DNA of 64,000 bases from Omphalotus guepiniiformis (GCA_028554645.1 JAQOOI010000043.1:174263-238262), one strand, 5' to 3'; positions 10,841 through 21,572 are shown, counted from the first letter of the stretch. The notes: generated by a model from the letters alone, not told the origin. Numbers and translations are program-made.

Positions 10841-12238
10841 ATGAAGGAGATTGGTGAAGAAGCTGTATATACTCAGAATCCTTCTCACAAAACAGGTCAA
10901 TCTCCTGAGGAAAGTAAACTTGTAAAGAAAAAGAGAGTTGAAGTGTTACTACCTACACTAAGACCATCTGAAAGGGAGAAATACAGACCCCCTGCTATGA
11001 GAAAAGAGCCCGTTCGTTTTGAACTACCCGTTGATTCTGACACTGAGGAGATTGAATCTCCCTCTGAAAATAACAACAATGTTGCACGGAGAGTATCTAA
11101 CCGTCTGTTTGATCATGTAAAGGCAATAGATAGGCCACCTATACCAAAGGGAATGCCTGTAGGGAGCCAGAACAAGTCAAATGAGACTGAAGGAGCTCAA
11201 TCTGGAACTAAAGATGGAATGAATATTGACACAAGGAATGCTATTGTATACACAAAGCCTCCACGTAAATCTGAGCCTGATTTCAAGCTTAGAAACTCAT
11301 TATTCAAACCGGGTCTAGCAGAAGAAATTGCAGACAAAATCTTTAGATCTGAGATAGATATAAGTAGTGGGGACCTCATTGCTATATCTCCAGCACTTCA
11401 GAAGATTATGCAGAGAAAATTGAAGAACAACAGAGTATATAAGCGTCCTGTAAAGGCTTTTGTTCATGAAATAAGGGATGAAGATGATCCTGATGGTATT
11501 CTACCAGAAGAAGATGTCAATCTGGTACAGGCAAATTATATGGTCTTTATTGAAGATATGGCCTATGAAAGGGAAGATGTGTTTATTGTCCTAGATGAAG
11601 ACACAGAAGACCTTAAGAAAGGCTCAGTGGTACACAAGGATGTTGTGGACCAGTATCAGAAAGATGTACCTCCAGATGAGAGGAACAAGATCATTATAGT
11701 AGCCAGCCAGACTGACAGTCTAAAGGCAATCTACCCAAAGATTAATCACTCTGATCAACAAGTTGAGACAGTAGTTGATAGTGGTTCTCAAATCGTGTCC
11801 ATGGATACAAGAGTAGCTATTGGACTTGGTTTAAGATGGGACCCAGAGACTGTGATCCATATGCAAAGTGCAAATGGTCAATTACAGGCTACTAGGGGAC
11901 TAGCAAGAAATGTACCATTTACCTTTGGAGAAATAACTATCTACATGCAAATCCACATAATAGATAAAGTGCCTTATGATGTTCTTTTGGGAAGACCATT
12001 TGATGTGTTGACAAGCAGTGTAGTCAGAAACTTTGAAACTGGAGAACAAGAGATCACCATTACAGATCCAAACAGTGGAATGAAGTGTACAATGGGAACA
12101 TATGACAGAGGTAGAGGAATCAAGGTTAAACCTATTCCTGGTGAACCAAAGCTTGTCCCTGAAACACAGAAATCTGCGAGTGTCCCTGTGAAAAATGAGG
12201 GAGACTCTCAAAATTTTCATCGGACCTCAATGAACTGA
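10841..12238 (+). CDS. pro: Ty3-type aspartic protease ORF with long N-terminal extension
   Basis: From the ATG at 10841 this ORF gives 465 residues. The first 300 or so are charged and unrecognised, possibly linker or extra Gag. The retropepsin core has the catalytic VVDSGSQ motif (D313-S-G) and a downstream VLLGRPF stretch typical of the end of the fold. It is one active site per chain, so a dimer is expected. The frame is -1 relative to gag, and pol is -1 relative to it. A protease in its own frame is uncommon in fungal Ty3 elements, where gag-pro-pol is often one ORF or two. Confidence 0.88.
   Translation: MKEIGEEAVYTQNPSHKTGQSPEESKLVKKKRVEVLLPTLRPSEREKYRPPAMRKEPVRFELPVDSDTEEIESPSENNNNVARRVSNRLFDHVKAIDRPPIPKGMPVGSQNKSNETEGAQSGTKDGMNIDTRNAIVYTKPPRKSEPDFKLRNSLFKPGLAEEIADKIFRSEIDISSGDLIAISPALQKIMQRKLKNNRVYKRPVKAFVHEIRDEDDPDGILPEEDVNLVQANYMVFIEDMAYEREDVFIVLDEDTEDLKKGSVVHKDVVDQYQKDVPPDERNKIIIVASQTDSLKAIYPKINHSDQQVETVVDSGSQIVSMDTRVAIGLGLRWDPETVIHMQSANGQLQATRGLARNVPFTFGEITIYMQIHIIDKVPYDVLLGRPFDVLTSSVVRNFETGEQEITITDPNSGMKCTMGTYDRGRGIKVKPIPGEPKLVPETQKSASVPVKNEGDSQNFHRTSMN
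12211..12217 (+). promoter_or_regulatory. Candidate -1 frameshift slippery site, protease to pol
   Basis: The protease frame reads CAA AAT TTT CAT, giving the heptamer A AAT TTT, which fits the X XXY YYZ rule exactly, 18 bases before the protease stop codon at 12236. After a -1 slip translation enters the pol frame as SSDLNELIRDQGEV and runs without a stop into the pol ORF. No downstream pseudoknot was worked out. Confidence 0.6.
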
Positions 12239-12273
12239 TAAGAGATCAGGGAGAGGTAGCTGTTTGTATTGAA

Positions 12274-15200
12274 ATGGATGAAGATGGCAATGCCACAATT
12301 GCTGGATATAAGCTGCCAGACAATGAATTGTTTTCAGAACCTGAAAAGGCTGAGGCATTTGTGTTTGCAGCTGAATCCATCATAAGAGAAAACAATATAG
12401 CGGCTGCAGATTCGGTTAGATTGTATTTAAATCGGTCTGTAGACTCAGAAAAGAAACACGTGTTCTGTACCTGGCGAGAAAATTTAAATTTGAATTCAAA
12501 AGAGCACTTAGATACTCAGAATCCGGACTTAGATACTTGCACGGTACTTAATCACACTTCGGAACCTGCATCTGGAACTGAAAAGAGGATGAATAAGGGT
12601 AAAAAGGTCAAAAGGGAACCTAAACCTGTCCAATCTTCAAGACCCAGATGGAGTAGAGATAAGAATGGCAACAAAATGGCCAGATTGGTGACTGTTTTGG
12701 CTTCTAGAAAGTACAAACCAGTTGCTATTAAGGTCAAACCTGTTAAAGCTACCTTACCTGCAGAGTTCCGGATTGAAAGAAAAATAATTGGAGATCCGTT
12801 AAAAGATATGCCTGAGTTACCTACTCATCCTCCAGATTTCACTCCTGGTGAGAGGTACTCTCAAGAAAGAAAAGAAATTGTAGACAAGAATCATAATGAG
12901 GGTTTCTTATGGCCTGAAGAAATGAAGCTTGTACACCATCTTATGAAAGTCCAAGAAAAAGCATTTGCATGGGAAGCATCTGAAGGAGGAACCTTTAATA
13001 CAGAGTTCTTTCCTCCAGTAAAGTTTCCAGTGTTACCACACACTCCTTGGGTAGAAAGGAATATTCCTATACCTCCAGGGATCTATGATCAAGTGTGTAA
13101 AATGATTAAGGACAAAATAGATGCTGGTGTATATGAGCCTTCTAGTTCATCCTATAGATCCAGATGGTTCTGTGTCTTAAAGAAAGATGGAAAAAGCTTA
13201 AGATTGGTCCATAGTTTAGAACCACTCAATAAAGTGACTATTCAACATTCAGGAATTCCTCCTGCAACTGCAGATATAGCTAGAAGCTTCTCTGGAAGAG
13301 CATGTTTGGGATTACTGGATATCTTTGTTGGTTATGATGAGAGGCTGGTTGATGAAAGTTCAAGAGATCTTACAACCTTCCAAACACCTTTTGGCCCACA
13401 TAGATTAGTGAAGTTACCTATGGGTTGGACAAATTCTGTACCAATCTACCATGATGATGTTACATATATCTTCAGAGATGAAATTCCACATGTAACTAAA
13501 CCTTACATTGATGATGTACCAGTAAAAGGGCCTGTCAGCAGATATGAAACTGCAGATGGAGGTTATGAAACTATCCCTGAAAATTCTGGCATCAGAAGAT
13601 TTGTGTGGGAGCATCTGCAGAATATGAACAGAATTGTGCAAAGAATGAAACATGCTGGTGGTACCTTTGCAGGGACCAAAGCTTTCATCTGCGTAGCTGA
13701 AGGTGATGTTGTTGGACATCATGTCAGTTATGAAGGAGAAAAGCCAGTGGAAAGGCTAGCTGAAGTTGTCCTGACTTGTGATGCATCAAAATGGTCTGAG
13801 AAGAAAGATATCCGGTCATTTTTGGGCACTGCTGGTCAGATGAGAATGTTCATAAAGGATTATGCCAAGAAAGCAAAACCTTTGACAATCTTAACTGGAG
13901 ATGTGCCTTTTCAAATGGGTCCTGCAGAACTGGAAGCTGTAGAAATGATTAAAGATGGGATCAGAAATGCTCCGGCACTTCGTCCTATTGACTATGATTT
14001 AAGTACTGGAATCACCCTTTCAGTAGATACTTCCTGGATGGCAGTAGGTTTCCAACTATATCAGAGAGACCCTGCAGATTCAAAGAAAAAGTTCTACAAT
14101 TGGATGGGTTCTATTACCTTAAATGAGAGAGAAGCAAGGTTTTCTCAACCCAAGAGAGAACTATATGGCTTGATGTTGGCCTTACAACAAACATACTACC
14201 AGACATATGGATGTAGGGATCTTACTGTGGAAACAGATGCAAGCTATATTAAAGGAATGCTTGACAAACCCAGTAGTGGTCCCAATGCAACTATAAACAG
14301 ATGGATTGAAGAAATAAGGAAGTTCCACTTCACCTTGGTACACATCAAGGGCACTGAACATAAGGGACCAGATGGACTATCTAGACCACCTAGAGGAACC
14401 ATACCAACTGAAAGAGCGGCATCTAGAGATCCGGATTCATTTGTTGATGAAGATGATGGTCTGCCGGTGAAATTCAGAATGGGAGATGGTGAATCTGAGG
14501 TACCCTTTGATTTTGAAGCCTTGAAAGATGAAATAGATACTCGAGGTGGTTACTTGCAGGAAGTTGCAAAGTCAATAGACGACTTTGAAGACGATTTGCA
14601 AGAAGCTCTTGAAGACGAACGTCACTTGAATTCCATTAGAGAGCTGTTAGTAACTCAACATCCAGTATCTAACTCGGTGTTGCAATTTGCACAGACTCTG
14701 GTTATACCTGAAGGAGGTACTGAATGGAAACATGAACACCCATATAGAGAGGATCACAGATCTGCATCTACAAAGGAACTGGATGAACAACTAGACCTAA
14801 TCAAAGATTGGTACCTGCAGGGCAATCAGCCTCTAGCTCACCTAGGTGAGACTGCTATGAAAAAGTTCATTTCCAGGGCTGTAAAGTTCTTTGTAGACAG
14901 AGATGGTAGACTCTATAGAAGGAATGATGATACAGGAGGCCAGCATAGACTGGTTGTGCCTAAAGAGAAAAGGATGTACATGATGCATGCTGCTCATGAC
15001 CATCTGGGACATAAAGGAATGTTTGCAACAAAAGCTCTCATAGAGAAGCGTTTTTGGTGGCCAGATTTGAATGGAGATGTCAATTGGTTTGTCAAATCCT
15101 GCCAAATCTGCCAGAACCGAAAATTAGAATTGTTGAAGATTCCCCCTACTCTTACACACACTCCCTCCCTGTTTCAGAAGATTCATGTAGATGTGTTCAA

Positions 15201-16317
15201 AGTATCACCTCCAAGTAATGGTTGCAAGGATGTTGTACATGGCAGATGTGCACTCTCATCCTGGTCTGAAGGAAGAGCCTTAAGATCTGACAATGCTAGA
15301 TCATTGGGAGAATGGTTCTTTGATGATATTATATGCAGATGGGGATGTCCTGATGAAGTAGTAACTGATAATGCACCCCAGATGCGAGCTATGCTTAAAT
15401 GGCTAGAAGATAAATATGGAATTAAAGGAATTACTATATCTCCTTACAATTCCCAAGCAAATGGCAAGATTGAGAGAGCCCACTTTGACATTAGAACTGC
15501 CTTGGCAAAAGCTACAGGTGGTGATCTAAAGAGATGGTGGTGGTTTCTCAAACATGTCTTCTGGGCAGATAGAATTACAGCTAGAAAAGGACTTGGATGT
15601 TCACCATACTTCCTTGTTACTGGAGCTGAACCTATCCTACCCTTGGATATTGTTGAATCTACATGGTTAGTAAAACTTCCAGATAGAACCTTGACATATG
15701 AGGAACTTATTGGCTACAGAGCTCAAGCTCTAGCTAAGCATAGAACCCATGTGCAGGAGATGATATCTAGAATTGATACAACCAAGAAAGAGACTCTTAG
15801 ACAATATGAAGAAGAATACAGAAATGTTATCAGAGACTTTGATTTCAAACCTGGTACACTTATACAAGTCAGAAATACACAAGTTGAGAAGAACTTGGAC
15901 AGAAAGATGTATCCTAGATACCTGGGGCCCATGATTGTAATAAGGAGAACCAAAGGGGGATCCTACATTGTGGCCCAGATGGATGGTACAGTACTCAGGG
16001 AAAAGGTTGCTGCCTTCAGAGTACTACCCCATGTCGCTAGATATGAACCAATTCCACTGCCTGAGAACATTCATGAACTTATAGACTTGACTAGTGAACA
16101 ACTAGAAGAGATGGTCAATGATAACAATGAGTTAGAACCTGAACTTGAGAAAGATTACATCTTTGACAGTATTCCTCAACTGAGAATTCCTGCTGAAGAT
16201 GAAGATCTTGATGAGTCCAGTGATGAAGAACTACAATCTGCACACAATGCAGATGAAGAAGAACCAGATTGGGATGCTCCAGTCCTGACTAGGTCTCAAT
16301 CTTCACAAAATAAATGA
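12274..16317 (+). CDS. pol: Ty3-type Pol: reverse transcriptase, RNase H, integrase
   Basis: Pol copies the element RNA and inserts the cDNA. The first ATG is at 12274 (1347 residues), but the frame is open back through 12217, where a -1 slip from the protease would enter. Reverse transcriptase has YIDD at 411-414. RNase H follows (SVDTSW, KRELYGL, ETDAS). The integrase has an H-H-C-C zinc region (HDHLGHKGM ... CQICQNRK) and the triad D973, D1032, E1067 with the usual 34-residue spacing between the last two. A YLGPM sequence matches the GPY/F module. No chromodomain is seen. The C-terminus is acidic. No stop or frameshift breaks the ORF, so it is probably functional. Confidence 0.95.
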   Translation: MDEDGNATIAGYKLPDNELFSEPEKAEAFVFAAESIIRENNIAAADSVRLYLNRSVDSEKKHVFCTWRENLNLNSKEHLDTQNPDLDTCTVLNHTSEPASGTEKRMNKGKKVKREPKPVQSSRPRWSRDKNGNKMARLVTVLASRKYKPVAIKVKPVKATLPAEFRIERKIIGDPLKDMPELPTHPPDFTPGERYSQERKEIVDKNHNEGFLWPEEMKLVHHLMKVQEKAFAWEASEGGTFNTEFFPPVKFPVLPHTPWVERNIPIPPGIYDQVCKMIKDKIDAGVYEPSSSSYRSRWFCVLKKDGKSLRLVHSLEPLNKVTIQHSGIPPATADIARSFSGRACLGLLDIFVGYDERLVDESSRDLTTFQTPFGPHRLVKLPMGWTNSVPIYHDDVTYIFRDEIPHVTKPYIDDVPVKGPVSRYETADGGYETIPENSGIRRFVWEHLQNMNRIVQRMKHAGGTFAGTKAFICVAEGDVVGHHVSYEGEKPVERLAEVVLTCDASKWSEKKDIRSFLGTAGQMRMFIKDYAKKAKPLTILTGDVPFQMGPAELEAVEMIKDGIRNAPALRPIDYDLSTGITLSVDTSWMAVGFQLYQRDPADSKKKFYNWMGSITLNEREARFSQPKRELYGLMLALQQTYYQTYGCRDLTVETDASYIKGMLDKPSSGPNATINRWIEEIRKFHFTLVHIKGTEHKGPDGLSRPPRGTIPTERAASRDPDSFVDEDDGLPVKFRMGDGESEVPFDFEALKDEIDTRGGYLQEVAKSIDDFEDDLQEALEDERHLNSIRELLVTQHPVSNSVLQFAQTLVIPEGGTEWKHEHPYREDHRSASTKELDEQLDLIKDWYLQGNQPLAHLGETAMKKFISRAVKFFVDRDGRLYRRNDDTGGQHRLVVPKEKRMYMMHAAHDHLGHKGMFATKALIEKRFWWPDLNGDVNWFVKSCQICQNRKLELLKIPPTLTHTPSLFQKIHVDVFKVSPPSNGCKDVVHGRCALSSWSEGRALRSDNARSLGEWFFDDIICRWGCPDEVVTDNAPQMRAMLKWLEDKYGIKGITISPYNSQANGKIERAHFDIRTALAKATGGDLKRWWWFLKHVFWADRITARKGLGCSPYFLVTGAEPILPLDIVESTWLVKLPDRTLTYEELIGYRAQALAKHRTHVQEMISRIDTTKKETLRQYEEEYRNVIRDFDFKPGTLIQVRNTQVEKNLDRKMYPRYLGPMIVIRRTKGGSYIVAQMDGTVLREKVAAFRVLPHVARYEPIPLPENIHELIDLTSEQLEEMVNDNNELEPELEKDYIFDSIPQLRIPAEDEDLDESSDEELQSAHNADEEEPDWDAPVLTRSQSSQNK

Positions 16318-16519
16318 TAAACACACTATATTTGAACAAAGTACGAGATAGACACTGAAAAAGTGACTACCTAGTTGCAGATGAAAGTAAAAAGTGGGTA
16401 ACAGTAGTTTGCACTACTAAGATAAACATAAAGGGTGTTTGAGGATGTCCTATACGATGTACCAATACCATGTAAACTGCCCATAAATGATACTGAGATG
16501 TCCAGATGTAACATTAAAG
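16318..16519. other. Short spacer between pol and convergent antisense gene A
   Basis: About 200 bp separate the pol stop from the stop of the minus-strand gene. Sense and antisense transcripts therefore converge here. No other feature seen. Confidence 0.6.
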
Positions 16520-17913
16520 TCAGAGAATGTCTGCAGATGGGAAGGCATGGAAAGGAGCTGGATCATCAGCAGTACCTGGACCAGACTCCAAGGGACTCTG
16601 GTTGGCCCTGTAAGCCTTCTCCTTCTGTCTCCGGAGCAATTCCAGACGGGAAAACTCCTTGTAGGCGAATCTGTACTGAGAATGATGATACTGAATGGCA
16701 TGTTGATGAACACTGAGTTCTGTCTTCAAGAAGTTGGAAATTGATTGAAGAACCTCAGGAGAGAAGTGGTCCAAGTCCATGAAAGGGAACAGAGCAGTGA
16801 TACGAGTCACAATCTCTTCTCCACTCTCCCGGAGTTTGCGCTCATCTGCAGGATAATTGAGTTAGAAACTCGAAAAACCGCAGATTGGGTGACTACTCAC
16901 GGTCTGTCTCCTCTCTAAGGTTGACAATTGGGTTCTCAATACGAGGCTTCTTCATGACAATCACCTTGTGGGGCTCAGGAATAGGTTCATTCTGCAAGAA
17001 CATTTATGATCAGTACATGGAACTACTTGAGCAACTCCAGATGGAACTAAAAACTTACATCTTTGGGTCCAACTGAGGTGGCCTGTAAAAGTGACCATGG
17101 TACATCAGTCTAGAGAAACAAATGAACAGTTCTGAACATAAATCTACTTACCCTTGGAGAAGTGATTACTACTTTTTCCTTGGAAGACTTATGAACTGTG
17201 GTAGTAGTGGAAGAACCTTTGGTCTTGTCCTTGCTAGAGTCCTTGTTATCCTTATTGGGAGCGTGGATCGACGCAGAGAGCCCAAGGGAAGGTCCATCTG
17301 CCATCTAAGAAAAGAAAGACCATGTTGAGATTTGAGTTAGATACTCAGGAGTTAGATACTTACAGTAACGTCTCCGTCACCAGTAATGACCTCAATCTCT
17401 TCATCGTCATCATCGTCATCCTCAATAAGTTCGGGAGTCTTAGCTGGCTGTACAAAGACAGGCAGTTAGATACTCAAAATGAGAGGGATGGTCAATAAAA
17501 ACGTACTTTGCGCTTCTTAGATCCGCTGAGAGTCTCTCTGCGCTTTGCCAAGTCGTCCCGGAAAGCTTTAATGGCGGAGAAAGTGTCAGGTTCACCTACA
17601 GATGGGAACTTCTTGACGGCATCTGCGACCAGATTGACACCTTTGTCGAACAAAGTGAACGCTTCCTCGGATTTAGCAACTGCATATGCAGGCAGAGACT
17701 TCTTCTGTGATAAGAAATCAAGTTAGATACGGGATCTGGAAGTAAAGATTGAGGACTTACGAGATGACTTGCAAGGGCTGTAATAAGCATCCCAAGCAGT
17801 TCAGTATCCGCATCTTTGGCCTCCATGGCTCCGGTAGCTCGAGAAAGATATCGTTGCGTTGTGGCAACCCATTCAGGACGCTCAGGCCAAGTCTTGGGAC
17901 CTTTAGGGGCCAT
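16520..17913 (-). CDS. Antisense cargo gene A of the Ty3 element, unknown 351-residue protein
   Basis: Seven exons on the minus strand join in frame: 17913-17761, 17704-17507, 17447-17364, 17304-17152, 17109-17059, 16991-16901 and 16845-16520 (351 residues). Introns are 42-67 nt with GT..AG ends, and several contain the branch sequence GTATCTAAC. The 42-nt intron could instead end 27 bases later, also in frame. The protein starts MAPKGPKTWPERPEW. It has a helical N-terminal third ending in a basic GSKKRK cluster, an acidic DDDDDDEEIE run, Ser/Thr/Lys-rich linkers and a helical C-terminal domain. I recognise no family. It lies inside the LTRs, opposite to pol. Intact splicing over seven exons suggests selection, not decay. 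Confidence 0.72.
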
Positions 17914-18009
17914 AACTGTAAAATATAGAGATAGAGAAATGATAAAAGTGGAAAGGATGTAGAACCAAGTGATAGATGGTGCTGAGTCGTCCGGAATCTG
18001 CGCGGCACC

Positions 18010-18016
18010 TTTTATA
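18010..18016 (-). promoter_or_regulatory. TATA box of antisense gene A
   Basis: On the minus strand the sequence GCTATAAAAGGTG lies about 97 bases upstream of the gene A start codon. This is a sensible place for a TATA element with a short leader, and it supports an independent antisense promoter inside the retrotransposon. Confidence 0.5.
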
Positions 18017-18744
18017 GCTGGTCTACCCCGCCTACATCTGCAAGTTTGGTCATTACTCCTGTGCTGTTCAAACAGGCACCGTGAGGCCTAGCTAGCGTAA
18101 CAGATTGATCAACGGGGACGTTGAAGTTAAATTTACTTGGGGGGAGAGAGCACACAAAGTTTACAAGGCCAAAAAATTTTGAAATTTCAAATATCTCAAA
18201 CCTGGAGATCTAGACAGCTTTGACCGCAGAGGACTTAGCCGAATAGCATTGCCGAGTAACCGAGAGCTCTCAACCTTGACAGAAAGGACTTATTAAATTC
18301 AATGTATCCTCAAAAAGAAATGATACTTATTGAAAATTGTGGGCTTAAGTCATTTAAAGAATTGTTTCCCTCTCGAATCGGGTTAGATACTCAATTTGAA
18401 GGAGACTCTCAAACCGATTTCTTAGGTTTCACACCAGATTCATACCAAGAAAAATGAGATATATATTTTTGAGCATAAAAGCTCAGGACTATGATAAAGA
18501 TACTTCGACCTATACTACTATAAAGTAAGTACAGGGAGTATCTGCGAGTAAACGATATGTTAAGATATGTATATTGGGCTACCCGGTGTGTTGAACACCA
18601 GAGTTACCCGCGACGAAATGCAAGCGGCTACGAAAGGTCCTGACCAAGCGAAGAGAACGGCAGATCTGTGAGATTGGGACTGAGAGATGGAGAAAGTAAA
18701 GGGAAAAAGGGGTACGAACTATGTGCGCACCCGAGCCTTGAAAG
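18017..18744. other. Spacer between antisense genes A and B
   Basis: About 730 bp hold the upstream region of gene A and the downstream region of gene B, both on the minus strand. A further GTTAGATACTC (branch motif in reverse) occurs near 18380. No ORF or family is recognisable. Confidence 0.5.
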
Positions 18745-21268
18745 TCACTCTGAGAGGGGATCGTCCCTCCCAGCTAGTGGACTGCTTTCTGGCACTAAGA
18801 CCCTGCCCGTCGTCTCCTCCTCCAGCTCGTCCTCCTTGTCCTCATCCTCTTCGACCGTGACTTGCGAGGCACCGACCGCCTGAGGTGATTCGTCGATGAC
18901 TGTAGCAACGGGAGTGGAAGGAACATGGGAAGGACCAGCTTGCGGCTCGACCTCTGGATCCACCACGATGAAATGACCTGCTCCGTTCCTGGCGATGTAG
19001 CTGGCCCGAGACACCAGATTGATGTCCCAGCCGAGCGCGGTAGCTAGCAACTTGAGCTGCTCGTCCGAATAGTCGAAAGTTGGGTCGCCAGCCTGAACTT
19101 GATGTAGAACGAGACGAGGATCGCGACACGAGGCCTTGATATGATCTTGACGCTGCAAGATCGTTCGGTGTACCCTTTTCATTGCTCGCATCTGCGCGGA
19201 GACGCTGTTTTGCATGTCTTCGTAAGTGTCGATAAGAATTTGAAGTTGGTCGGCTTCCTGAGCAACAACTAAGAAACGAAGGATCTTTAATAAAAAGATA
19301 CATAAAGAAATGAGAAAGACCCATACCTGCGCTCCCGCTGCGAGCCAACGTGTATGAAAGACAACGAAGCTGATCGCTGCCTTCCAAACCGTAGGACCAG
19401 CTGCAGGTATGATTGTCCTTCGCGCAAGTCGCGCAGCGCCATTCGAAAGTCTTGCTGTTGAACTGAGGACGACACTCCCTACCTTCCGTGTGTGTACCGC
19501 CGACGCAGGCAGCACAAATGGAGTCACCGAAGAACTAAAGATTGACGAAAAGAAAACTTAGCGGGTGTTAATCTCGAGTCAGAGAGAGACATACCCGATC
19601 GAATGTGCAATTAACGGAAACGAGCTGTTGTAAAGTGACAGGAGGGCCATAAGGCCATCCAAAGACAACACGACCTGCAAAGGAGTCGTTAAGCAAACAC
19701 TAGAAAAACGAAAGTAGAAGAGATACTTACCGGGTATCTCTTCAAAGTCCTCTTTAGCGCGATTCTGAGGTGTTCGTCCATCTGAGCGCTAAGGAAAGAC
19801 ATTGTCAGTAACTAAGAGGCTGCAATAGAGAAAGAAGACCTACTTGAAGGTGTGGGGCCTCGTAACGAGTGCCCGGAGCAAGAGAAACAGAAGAAGTAGA
19901 GAAATCAGCGCGAGAAGCCCATAGCGGAGCCTCGAAGTCGACGTTGAGATTGACTGGGGCCTTAGCACCCTCAGTCTTGACCGCTTTCTCCTCTTCCTTC
20001 TTCGCCTCTTCCTCGTCGCTGGATGCAGGAACAGTAATTGAAGTCGCCTTGGAGCGAGTCTTTCGAGACGCTGCGTCGTCGACAGGTTCCTCCACACGCA
20101 TCTTCCGAATCTTCGGTCTTGGCTTGACCACCTGTTTACCCTTGCCCTGTGTAAGAGAACATGAGACAAGAATAAATAAAATCTACAAAGAAAAACGAAC
20201 CTTGGAAGCTGCAGCTGCAGGCTTCTTACCCTCAGAAATGCGAGACTTCTTGACTGGAGGCTCAGAGTTCTCGGACTCGAAGCCAGCGTCATCATCATCG
20301 TCGTCGTCGGTCAGCTCAGTAGATTCGGCCGTGGCTTCAACGTCGGAGATCTTGTGTTTCATCTAAAAATGATAAAATAAGAATGACCTCTTCAAACAAA
20401 AAGAAAAGACATACCGAACGACCCGGTAAGGGTGTCAAACTAGTCTTGGCCTTGGGCTTTGGCTTTGGTTTTGAAATAGGAGCCGGCGTCTTTGACGAGC
20501 CAGCGCGAGCGACCTTCGCAGAAGCAGAAAGAGTGGCGAGGGGCGGAAGTAATATCTCGTCGTCGTCGTTATCTTCCTCGAGCTGTGGAGTTTGCTTAGG
20601 TTTAGGAAATGGAGGCAGTGGTTCCCACAAGTTGCGAAGCTGTAAAGCGTTAGCATAGGAAATGAGACGAAGCTGAAAGATACTTACTGTATACTTAAGG
20701 CAGAAAGAATCGAGCTTGGAGCGATTTAGCCCCCAGGGCGGCACGATAAAAGAAGTCGGTTTTGCCTGATGAAGCCATAAAGCGAGATTGCATACAGAAA
20801 GAAAAGAACTGGTAAAATAGTCGGGGAGATGTGTATGTGCTCGCTGGCAGCGATTGAAAGTCAAAGCAACGCGAGTCTGTAAAGATGAGGTTAGCTATAA
20901 CAAAGATGAAAAGAAATTGGTGCCTACCAAGGCAAGATTCAAGTCGTCAAAGGCGGAGGTAATGGTTTTCAACCTGAGACCCTTGCCGAAATCCTTGAAC
21001 GATTGGTCTCGTAGTCGACGGTCTAGGTCGCCTAGCCTTGAAACGATGGTGGAGAGCGATTTATAGTCTTCTTCGTTCATGTCTGAGAGCTGTGAGGGAG
21101 AAAAGGAAAGAAAGAGGCCGTCAATTGAGAACGGTTCTCAAATATATATGTGACACACTGTGAAATACAGCGCGTGAGAGAAAGGAATTAAAAAGGACTT
21201 ACCGGTACCTCGGAAGGCTCCCTACTGAGAGTAATAGAGGAAGCCAATTGCCTTGAAAAGTCATCCAT
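18745..21268 (-). CDS. Antisense cargo gene B of the Ty3 element, Cys-cluster protein of 658 residues
   Basis: Ten minus-strand exons join in frame: 21268-21203, 21089-20928, 20876-20688, 20639-20415, 20362-20201, 20146-19844, 19788-19731, 19674-19595, 19534-19327 and 19268-18745. Introns are 48-60 nt except the first (113 nt). The protein has a helical N-terminal domain (about residues 1-155), a long disordered basic/acidic middle with KPKPKPKAK and KKSR clusters that may be nuclear signals, and a Cys cluster C422-x2-C425-x10-C436-x12-C449-x2-C452-x6-C459 that probably binds zinc. A coiled segment with DTYEDMQNSV and an acidic tail follow. Nothing resembles gag, pol or an envelope. A role as a DNA- or RNA-binding partner is only a guess. 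Confidence 0.72.
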
Positions 21269-21319
21269 CGGGGGACGAAGTGAGATGTGAAGAGAAAACG
21301 AGAATCACTGTCTGTTTAA

Positions 21320-21333
21320 GTCGAAACTTCGAC
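21320..21333. promoter_or_regulatory. Imperfect palindrome upstream of antisense gene B
   Basis: GTCGAAACTTCGAC (12 of 14 positions symmetric) lies about 50 bp upstream of the gene B start codon, between it and the 3' LTR. It could be a binding site, but the evidence is symmetry and position only. No clear TATA box was seen for gene B. Confidence 0.25.
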
Positions 21334-21564
21334 AGAAGTAGATTGCGGGTTTCGCCGAAGTCTGACATTGCCGTCACATGCCGATGTAAATGTATTGACT
21401 GGCGATCAATCGAGAAAAGTTTTGCCTAAAGGCAGTCCGTGAGACGTGATATTGTGATATTGAACAGTACGAAATGTGCTTCTATGACAAATCTGCTAGT
21501 AATAATTGTATCTAACTCGATTTTGGCCAATCTGGTACGATCGAGGATGATCTTATTTTACTTT

Positions 21565-21572
21565 GGGGGAGA
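21565..21572 (+). promoter_or_regulatory. Polypurine tract of the Ty3-type element
   Basis: GGGGGAGA directly precedes the 3' LTR start (TGTTG). This is the expected primer for plus-strand DNA synthesis. Confidence 0.8.
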
